This document shows positions 8,394 through 10,138 of a DNA stretch of 10,138 nucleotides, piece after piece. This DNA comes from Ichthyophonus hoferi (lineage: Eukaryota > Opisthokonta > Ichthyosporea > Ichthyophonida > Ichthyophonidae). The stretch spans positions 58,517-68,654 of the forward strand of contig NAOQ01000393.1 in the NCBI GenBank assembly GCA_002751075.1, in the 5' to 3' direction. Every line of letters begins with the position of its first letter. Position 1 is the stretch's first letter. The position numbers and the translations under genes were made by a program. The notes under the pieces were generated by a model. The model searched no databases. It was not told the DNA's origin and saw nothing but the letters and a program-made list of their open reading frames with translations.

Positions 8394-9972
8394 CTTAAGT
8401 TATACATAAAGGTCTATGGTATGTAATTGGTTGATATCTACATGTGCATATATATATAACCTATATAGATACGGTATGAATATCAATATAATATATTATA
8501 CTAACAGACCTGAATGAGTAGACTATTCACCCTTATACTAAACAATAAAACACCAACACACTTTATCATGTCTCACATATTATATAACATAATATGCACA
8601 TATAGCCAACATACTTATATTTCCCTTTCGTAAGAGCCATCTTTCGTTGTTCCTTATATGGAAGATACCAGACAGACATGGACCGGGATGACGTCAATAC
8701 ATGCCTATGATTGGATAGTATCCCCTAGGTCATGCGGAAGTATTTAGTAGGTGGGTGAAAGTATGTAATGACTATCTACCAATTAACTCTATTGTAACAA
8801 TGTTCAATAAATAAAGCTAAATGCCATTGGGTGTATTGTGGAAGTTAATGTTCATGGAATATGCATGTTATATGTGGCAGCTGTGATATAAAACTGTTTT
8901 AATTAATCTAATCTCCAATAAGCAACTGTGTATAAACTGTTTAAATAAGAACTGTAGTAATATATGATGTACATATGTAAGCCAGCACAGGATCACAAAG
9001 AATAACAGTAAATATAAATGTAATAAAAGATAACGAGAGAAAAAGAAAGAGAATGAAAGAGAAAAAGAAAAAAAGAGAGAGCAGCACGATCTACTGTGAG
9101 ATCACATCAAAAACATAGCTCTGTAGTACAACAAAAATTGATTAAGATGCATGAAGATCGAAAGAGTACCTAATACATAGAGTAATTACAGGTTATTTAA
9201 TGTAGAGAACATAATGTATAAAAGAAATAGAACTATATGGGCCTTGTGTGAAGAATGGCATAATAAACTATGAACAGTGTCTACAGTACTATATAATGGT
9301 AAGTACAGAAAGACCGAGAGAAAGATACGGGGTGACTTATTGCAATACCCAATTATTTGAGGTTGTTGCCTTAGTTGCCCCTTCCTTATTGGAGCTCAGC
9401 CATTCGGGTACATTCATTGGTTCACCTATTTTAATTATACCTGCAGTAACCAGTAGTCGATTGACAACACTATGTACCGCTGTCACTTGACCAATAGGAC
9501 AAGGCGAGGGACTAGGTCTAGGCTCCATACTCTCTACATGATGATAGCCATTGGGTCGATAGTGTGCCGTCCATAGCCAATCATTGCAAGTGCCTATATA
9601 GAAGCAAAGAGAGAGAGGTAGAAAGTCAGTAATATTGTTGCTCTAATATATATATAACTAAGTGTTGTGTAACAAGTGCGGCTGGTTGGTAGATATGATA
9701 CCCATTTAGGTAACTACCAATCATAAAGTATATATAATAATGAAGGTCATATGTGTAACCAGTCTCTAGCTAGAGGCGCATGGTTCTACATTCATATATC
9801 CAACCAATCCTATACACGTATAGTTTAATGCCTCCCTGGCATATTAACTAATACATACCCATAAACATTTTTCGTTTTTCTTCAATGGCTGTTGTACTAT
9901 TATCCATTTTAATGTTGGCCAATGACAAGGCTTGTTTAACAGTACTTCCTTCTTCTCCAAAGAGACCTTCAT
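161..9972 (-). CDS. BPTF: BPTF/NURF301 orthologue, internal-to-C-terminal part, about 15 exons (gene-level entry)
   Basis: BPTF/NURF301 is the largest subunit of the nuclear NURF remodelling complex and recruits the ISWI ATPase to nucleosomes, partly by reading H3K4me3 through a PHD finger. The exons are joined by GT...AG sites in matching phase: 9972-9859, 9593-9349, 8724-8615, 7457-7343, 6574-6485, 6025-5946, 5392-5183, 4664-4600 (optional), 4461 or 4456-4338, 4035-3862, 3487-3101, 2632-2162, 1829-1704, 1384-753, 206-161. This gives about 990 codons with no internal stop. Matches recalled from human BPTF come in the correct order: the LPSYRKF/SIFVLPNDDL/VPYFNYN/SLRWDDM block, the LELWEIRAF helix, the KYILDKIDKEEKQ helix and a PHD finger. 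The start codon, DDT domain and N-terminal PHD would lie right of 10138; the end of this PHD and any bromodomain left of base 1. The family call is firm; exact boundaries of the exons near 6485, 6025, 5946 and 4461 are less sure. Confidence 0.86.
207..752 (-). other. Intron between PHD exons N and O (546 bp)
   Basis: This intron splits the PHD finger inside a Lys codon. It is AT-rich. On the plus strand it holds imperfect AAC/AAT triplets (about 498-588) and an ATAC/AT microsatellite (597-658). Open frames here are short and low in complexity; I see no gene. Confidence 0.85.
597..658. repeat. (ATAC)n / (AT)n compound microsatellite
   Basis: Runs of ACAT with short TATATACA interruptions, ending in about nine AT units. 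It lies in the intron between the two PHD exons. Confidence 0.95.
753..1384 (-). CDS. BPTF: BPTF exon N, conserved helix, basic nuclear-signal region, start of PHD finger
   Basis: The acceptor is GTTATAG|GCT at 1386-1385 (phase 0) and the donor AA|GTAAGT at 752 (exit phase 2). The exon has 210 codons plus two bases. Its start AVGKLMEQLLDKVEKNEKR aligns to human BPTF 'CNQVMKYILDKIDKEEKQ'. A charged helix, an Asn-rich tract (NNINNINNSN, 1126-1180) and basic clusters that look like nuclear localisation signals (HKKRKKEER, KKPKRESKKK) follow. It ends LYCVCKTPYDSS plus part of Lys: the first zinc ligands (C-x-C) and two cage tyrosines of a PHD finger, nearly identical to the family 'LYCICKTPYDESK'. 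A GTG at 1381 is not a start; the exon is spliced. Confidence 0.93.
1126..1180 (-). repeat. Coding AAT/AAC trinucleotide tract (Asn-rich)
   Basis: Within exon N, the minus strand encodes NSGNNINNINNSNT from AAT, AAC and ATT triplets. It looks like a slipped microsatellite inside a disordered part of the protein, in the same frame as the rest of the exon. Confidence 0.8.
1385..1703 (-). other. Intron between exons M and N (319 bp)
   Basis: AT-rich, with a short AT run near 1548-1560. I see no gene or repeat of note. Confidence 0.85.
1704..1829 (-). CDS. BPTF: BPTF exon M, charged coiled-coil helix, phase 0/0
   Basis: The acceptor is ATCTATAG|GCT at 1831-1830 and the donor CTG|GTAGGT at 1703; the exon is 42 whole codons. 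The protein is almost wholly Lys, Arg, Glu and Gln (AARKQQHEQIKRQNLEKKEK and on to RERERKVDAKIKL) with no helix breaker, so a single long alpha helix or coiled coil is likely. It continues into the first 30 residues of the next exon. It corresponds to the region around 'HLKQKKSMTPAEREENQRMI' in human BPTF. Confidence 0.85.
1830..2161 (-). other. Intron between exons L and M (332 bp)
   Basis: AT-rich. 2050-2124 is a degenerate TATA/GTATA tract able to pair with itself in many registers. The plus-strand open frame over it is low-complexity, and I see no gene. Confidence 0.82.
2162..2632 (-). CDS. BPTF: BPTF exon L, Gln/Ser/Asn-rich linker, phase 0/0
   Basis: The acceptor is TACTCTAG|ATA at 2634-2633 and the donor TCG|GTAAGG at 2161; the exon is 157 whole codons. 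The sequence is polar and low in complexity, with repeated N/D-Q-S triplets (CNQSS, LDQSN, WDQSH, VNQSR), several written with the CCAATC word. The final part turns hydrophobic and then basic (NIDLLASLSQQVDVREMRV, then SPAKKAPYIS), leading into the charged helix of the next exon. An ATG at 2608 lies in frame but is internal, because splicing from 3101 is in phase and open. No catalytic domain is visible. Confidence 0.8.
2633..3100 (-). other. Intron between exons K and L (468 bp)
   Basis: AT-rich, with scattered ATATCA/AATATA words near 3000-3040. I see no open frame of interest and no structured element. Confidence 0.82.
3101..3487 (-). CDS. BPTF: BPTF exon K, glutamine-rich linker, phase 0/0
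   Basis: The acceptor is CCCATAG|AAC at 3489-3488 and the donor CAG|GTAAGG at 3100; the exon is 129 whole codons. An in-frame TAG ends at the acceptor, so the exon cannot extend. After NQSTNQEYGS the exon has a Gln/Leu tract at 3379-3287 made of mixed CAA, CAG and CTN codons (ILLQQQQLLLQQQLMQQYQ), then a polar stretch ending TGLKLPTQEEAYSHQ. Vertebrate BPTF also has a Gln-rich region ahead of its C-terminal PHD, so the position fits. A short helix in the Q/L tract is possible. Confidence 0.8.
3287..3379 (-). repeat. Coding CAA/CAG glutamine tract
   Basis: Minus-strand CAA and CAG codons interrupted by CTN, TTA, ATG and TAT, giving a Gln/Leu-rich protein segment in exon K. The mixed codons suggest selection on the protein as well as slippage. 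Confidence 0.85.
3488..3861 (-). other. Intron between exons J and K (374 bp)
   Basis: AT-rich. It holds an AATAT-type repeat (3586-3656) and a copy of TGATTGGT near 3519 that echoes the doubled GATTGGTT at the exon edge (3472-3487). I see no gene. Confidence 0.82.
3586..3656. repeat. Degenerate (AATAT)n tract
   Basis: Imperfect AATAT/AATAC pentanucleotides in the intron between exons J and K, of the same type as the better-preserved array at 7155-7244. Confidence 0.8.
3862..4035 (-). CDS. BPTF: BPTF exon J, polar linker, phase 0/0
   Basis: The acceptor is CTCACTAG|CAT at 4037-4036 and the donor AGA|GTATGT at 3861; the exon is 58 whole codons. The protein is rich in His, Gln, Asn, Ser and Tyr (HASLQPHTPTKYGNM, SYSSNNEQYYPHH, WGGSYSPIDR), as expected for a disordered nuclear linker. 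It can be skipped without changing frame. I see no domain. Confidence 0.72.
4036..4337 (-). other. Intron between exons I and J (302 bp)
   Basis: AT-rich and non-coding; its main content is the GTATA-type minisatellite at 4226-4300. Confidence 0.8.
4226..4300. repeat. GTATA(GG) minisatellite
   Basis: The phrase AGTGTATAGTATATAGGG and variants occur about two to three times (for example at 4247 and 4271), within an intron. The minus-strand open frame over it is repeat-derived (YTLYTIHCMPYILYTIYPIY). Confidence 0.8.
4338..4461 (-). CDS. BPTF: BPTF exon I, Q/S/T/N-rich linker
   Basis: The donor AAT|GTAAGT at 4337 is perfect consensus and leaves phase 0. Three acceptors can be seen at the other end: CTTATTTCAG at 4463-4462 (entry phase 2, fits if the 65-bp exon is skipped), ACAAG at 4458-4457 (entry phase 1, fits if it is included), and GGTTTAG at 4510-4509 (entry phase 0, fits neither neighbour). 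The protein QEQHQCLVGASYYEPDTTKM and following residues is polar and looks disordered, and has no family signature. It is placed by phase and by the continuing linker downstream. Confidence 0.68.
4600..4664 (-). CDS. BPTF: Possible cassette exon H (65 bp) of the BPTF gene
   Basis: The acceptor CGCCTTAG|T at 4666-4665 follows a strong pyrimidine tract (GTCTTCTCCTGTCGTGTCGC), and the donor CTGG|GTAAGA at 4599 is near consensus. Of three frames only one is open, entering in phase 2, which matches the preceding exon: GPLKIKERNLCEREVEGHYL. The length (65) is not a multiple of three. Inclusion therefore needs the next exon to start at 4456; with the better acceptor at 4461 it causes a stop within about eight codons. 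Skipping it joins 5183 to 4461 in frame. It may be a regulated or poison exon, or a false exon. No family match was seen. Confidence 0.5.
4665..5182 (-). other. Intron between exon G and cassette exon H (518 bp)
   Basis: It contains a CATATA hexanucleotide array followed by AT (4858-4928) and more CATA-rich sequence at 4960-5110. Minus-strand open frames of about 70 codons here are low-complexity and not genes. A pyrimidine-rich minus-strand tract at about 4800-4840 ends in TTAG but leads to no convincing exon. Confidence 0.78.
4858..4928. repeat. (CATATA)n hexanucleotide array with AT tail
   Basis: About eight CATATA units followed by about ten AT units, in an intron. Confidence 0.95.
5183..5392 (-). 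CDS. BPTF: BPTF exon G, acidic/Trp helix then basic coiled helix
   Basis: The acceptor is CCCAATAG|C at 5394-5393 (entry phase 2) and the donor AT|GTATGT at 5182 (exit phase 2). The first half is acidic and aromatic (SREEADWWLDTDIDDLYMIK); the second is a long charged helix (DAAVKMAQRLRRKKLADERQ). It aligns to human BPTF 'ETWVAEEELELWEIRAFAERVEKEK', with the D/E-L-x-x-I-R/K-x-W/F-E-D/R pattern. The exon cannot start further upstream because the only earlier acceptor puts a stop in frame. The helix sequence makes a coiled coil likely; this is inferred. Confidence 0.86.
5445..5612. repeat. 68-bp tandem repeat, about 2.5 copies
   Basis: Copies begin at 5445, 5513 and 5581 with TAAGGTTATT, exactly 68 bp apart. 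The first 40 bases of copies 1 and 2 differ at only four positions and share AGGGCTGCTAACACAGC; the rest of the unit is more diverged. Copy 3 decays after about 32 bases. A further TAAGGTTATT at 5671 may be a remnant. Confidence 0.9.
5761..5863. repeat. Pyrimidine-rich TTCTATTCTC minisatellite
   Basis: About ten degenerate units of TTCTATTCTC/TTCTCTATTC, strongly pyrimidine on the plus strand and hence purine on the transcribed-gene strand. It drives the 140-codon plus-strand open frame over this region, which is not a gene. Confidence 0.88.
5946..6025 (-). CDS. BPTF: BPTF exon F, 'SEYCIRKI'-like stretch
   Basis: The acceptor is GTACAG|GCG at 6027-6026, phase 0. The protein ASGQYMILDRRITVKGEREY followed by LLQHIG aligns to human BPTF 'EIIKRRDVGPYGIRSEYCIRKI'; the spacing between the basic RR and the E-Y pair is close to human. 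An alternative start at 6042 (AAAAAG|CT) adds ANHGVQ and would pair with the earlier donor of the previous exon. At the 3' end GTAGGT (5949) would leave phase 1 and run into a stop when joined to the next exon, so the overlapping donor GTGTGA at 5945, which leaves phase 2, is chosen. This donor is the least certain point of the core. Confidence 0.68.
6026..6484 (-). other. Intron between exons E and F (459 bp)
   Basis: AT-rich with an AT run at about 6397-6416. I see no gene or larger repeat. Confidence 0.8.
6485..6574 (-). CDS. BPTF: BPTF exon E, conserved core, part 3
   Basis: The acceptor is TATGTAG|GTC at 6576-6575, in phase 0. The protein VTSYTELALLYRILHGSIRW followed by KAMKQSKGG aligns to human BPTF 'VKSLAGVSLMLRLLWASLRW' followed by 'DDMAAKAPPGG', including the R-L/H-x-S-x-R-W signature. 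Two donors compete: GGCG|GTAAGG ends the exon at 6490 in phase 1, and GTAAG|GTAATA ends it at 6485 in phase 0. The 6485 form joins the best acceptor of the next exon (6025); the 6490 form joins only a weaker acceptor (6042). Both keep the frame open. Confidence 0.83.
6575..7342 (-). other. Intron between exons D and E (768 bp)
   Basis: It holds an A-rich tract (about 7029-7051) and a well-preserved AATAT array (7155-7244). The plus-strand open frame at 6752-6982 is low in complexity, Tyr/Ile-rich and without a family match, so no gene is called. Confidence 0.82.
7155..7244. repeat. (AATAT)n array
   Basis: About 15 AATAT pentanucleotide units with one ACCAT interruption near 7189, in the intron between exons D and E. 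Confidence 0.94.
7343..7457 (-). CDS. BPTF: BPTF exon D, conserved core, part 2
   Basis: The acceptor is CACACAG|G at 7459-7458, after a C/T-rich tract with a CTAAC branch-point candidate. The donor is AGG|GTATGT at 7342. It enters in phase 2, completing the split Lys codon of exon C, and leaves in phase 0. The joined protein reads KVPGYQYRSN and later LPSLKHFWHSAVQR. These align to human BPTF 'REVPYFNYNAKPALD' and 'RPTFGITWRYRLQT', with the F-x-x-x-W spacing retained. The segment between has a few extra residues compared with human. Confidence 0.86.
7533..7600. repeat. (TGTA)n microsatellite
   Basis: About 16 TGTA units with one TATA interruption, in an intron. Both 70-codon-scale open frames over it come from the repeat. 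Confidence 0.96.
8245..8276. other. CGTCAT inverted repeat plus a third half-site
   Basis: CGTCAT at 8245-8250 and ATGACG at 8252-8257 form a perfect palindrome around one A; another CGTCAT lies at 8271-8276. These resemble CRE/bZIP half-sites (TGACG). Any role in intronic regulation is a guess. Confidence 0.35.
8366..8393. repeat. (AT)14 dinucleotide run
   Basis: Uninterrupted AT run inside the longest intron; self-complementary. Confidence 0.95.
8615..8724 (-). CDS. BPTF: BPTF exon C, conserved core, part 1
   Basis: The acceptor CCTAG|GGG at 8726-8725 sits just after a branch-point-like CTACTAAAT; the donor AA|GTATGT is at 8614. The exon has 36 codons plus two bases and leaves in phase 2. 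The translation ILSNHRHVLTSSRSMSVWYL aligns without gaps over about 20 residues to the human BPTF stretch 'LPSYRKFVTKSSKKSIFVLP', and PYKEQRKMALTKGKYK then follows the 'NDDLKKLARKGGIRE' part. An in-frame stop overlaps the acceptor, so the exon cannot begin further upstream. This core precedes the C-terminal linker in the family; its biochemical role is not settled. Confidence 0.85.
8725..9348 (-). other. Intron between exons B and C (624 bp)
   Basis: AT-rich with a purine tract (9035-9082). The branch-point-like CTACTAAAT on the minus strand lies just upstream of the 8726 acceptor. I see no gene. Confidence 0.8.
9035..9082. repeat. Purine (GA/GAAA) tract
   Basis: About 48 bases that are nearly all G and A on the plus strand (one T), made of GAGA and GAAAAA words, lying in an intron. 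Confidence 0.9.
9349..9593 (-). CDS. BPTF: BPTF exon B, contains a WLW motif; possible divergent region before the conserved core
   Basis: The acceptor is ATATAG|GC at 9595-9594 and the donor TGG|GTATTG at 9348, giving 81 full codons. The protein begins GTCNDWLWTAHYRPNGYHHV, then a Pro/Ser-rich turn (PRPSPSPCP), then VTAVHSVVNRLLVTAGIIKI and NVPEWLSSNKEGATK. The W-x-W followed by His and Tyr loosely resembles the 'GGWSWISKTHVYRF' piece of human BPTF, but this is a weak, by-eye resemblance. An alternative donor at 9440 (GCAG|GTATAA) would end the exon earlier in phase 1, which does not fit the next exon; the longer form joins in phase 0 and stays open, so it is preferred. Confidence 0.62.
9859..9972 (-). 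CDS. BPTF: BPTF exon A (first in window), unassigned acidic stretch
   Basis: This exon has an acceptor CGTAG|AT at 9974-9973, preceded by a branch-point-like TTGACTAATC, and a donor G|GTATGT at 9858. It enters in phase 1 and leaves in phase 1. The translation is acidic at first (EGLFGEEGSTVKQALS) and then becomes a charged helix-like stretch (IEEKRKMFM). I cannot align it with confidence to a named BPTF segment; it is placed in the gene because its last G joins in frame to GC of the next exon. The upstream exon that should supply the first base lies outside the window. Confidence 0.6.
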
Positions 9973-10138
9973 CTACGTTTTAATATATGATTAGTCAACA
10001 ATCAATTATGTTTAAATTGTGTGGTTTTTATTGAGTGGGAGTCACATGTATGTATGACGTATGTATGTATGTATGTATGTATGTATGTATGTATGTATGT
10101 ATGTATGTATGTATGTATGTATGTATGTATGCATGTAT
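9973..10138 (-). other. Partial intron upstream of exon A
   Basis: Sequence before the 9974 acceptor, ending the window in a TATG array. No exon is visible in it. Confidence 0.7.
10046..10138. repeat. (TGTA)n microsatellite running off the window
   Basis: More than 20 TGTA units with a CG-containing interruption near 10057 and one GCATG near the end; it continues to the edge. Confidence 0.96.

Larger units (their letters stand above)
7458..8614 (-). other. Longest intron (1,157 bp) between exons C and D
   Basis: It holds a TATG microsatellite near its 3' end (7533-7600), an AT run (8366-8393) and a perfect short palindrome CGTCAT-A-ATGACG at 8245-8257 followed by CGTCAT at 8271. No open frame, RNA gene or transposon end is recognised. 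Confidence 0.82.

Noticed and set aside
9248-9490. 80-codon plus-strand open frame
   Set aside because: It is antisense to exon B, which has matching splice sites and phase in the minus-strand gene.
9764-9775. Perfect 12-bp palindrome CTCTAGCTAGAG
   Set aside because: It is short, isolated in an intron, and not associated with any other signal.
1-10138. Transposons, retroelements, tRNAs or rRNA
   Set aside because: I found no transposase- or reverse-transcriptase-like frame, no convincing terminal repeats with target duplications, and no cloverleaf or rRNA-like sequence by eye.

Overview
The window looks like AT-rich (roughly 30% GC by eye) nuclear DNA from an animal or a close relative. 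It has spliceosomal introns of about 140 to 1,160 bp, many microsatellites, and one protein family known from metazoan chromatin. The lineage cannot be named from sequence alone; a sponge or another early-branching, AT-rich invertebrate would fit. There are no bacterial-type operons, RNA genes, CRISPR arrays or recognisable mobile elements.

Almost the whole window is one gene on the minus strand, broken into about 15 exons between 9972 and 161, with both ends outside the window. Chaining GT...AG splice sites with matching codon phase gives about 990 codons. Several separate exons match, in the right order, the C-terminal half of BPTF/NURF301, the large subunit of the ISWI-type NURF chromatin remodeller. 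8724-8615, 7457-7343 and 6574-6485 match the block that in human BPTF runs from 'LPSYRKFVTKSS' through 'SIFVLPNDDL' and 'VPYFNYN' to 'SLRWDDM'. 6025-5946 matches the 'SEYCIRKI' stretch. 5392-5183 matches the 'EELELWEIRAF' helix. 4461-2162 is a Gln/Ser/Asn-rich linker. 1829-1704 and 1384-753 match the charged helix with 'VMKYILDKIDKEEKQ'. 1384-753 plus 206-161 form the start of a PHD finger that keeps all four residues of the H3K4me3 aromatic cage. The comparison with human BPTF is from memory, not from a search.

Layout from the gene's 5' side (right) to its 3' side (left): 10138-9973 is an intron ending in a TATG microsatellite; 9972-9349 holds two exons of unassigned sequence; 8724-5183 holds the conserved BPTF core; 4664-4600 is a 65-bp possible cassette exon; 4461-2162 holds the low-complexity linker exons, all of whole-codon length and phase 0/0 from 4035 on; 1829-753 holds the coiled, basic, nuclear-signal region; 206-161 is the middle of the PHD finger; 160-1 is an intron ending in a TAA microsatellite. 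The rest of the PHD finger and any bromodomain should lie to the left, beyond base 1.

The introns carry simple repeats (TAA, ATAC/GTAT, AATAT, CATATA, AT), one clear 68-bp tandem repeat, a one-strand pyrimidine minisatellite and a purine tract. I found no undescribed system. The points most worth checking are the possible frame-switching exon at 4664-4600, the run of in-frame-skippable linker exons, the strong preference for TAG over CAG at splice acceptors, and the frequent ATTGG/CCAAT word.
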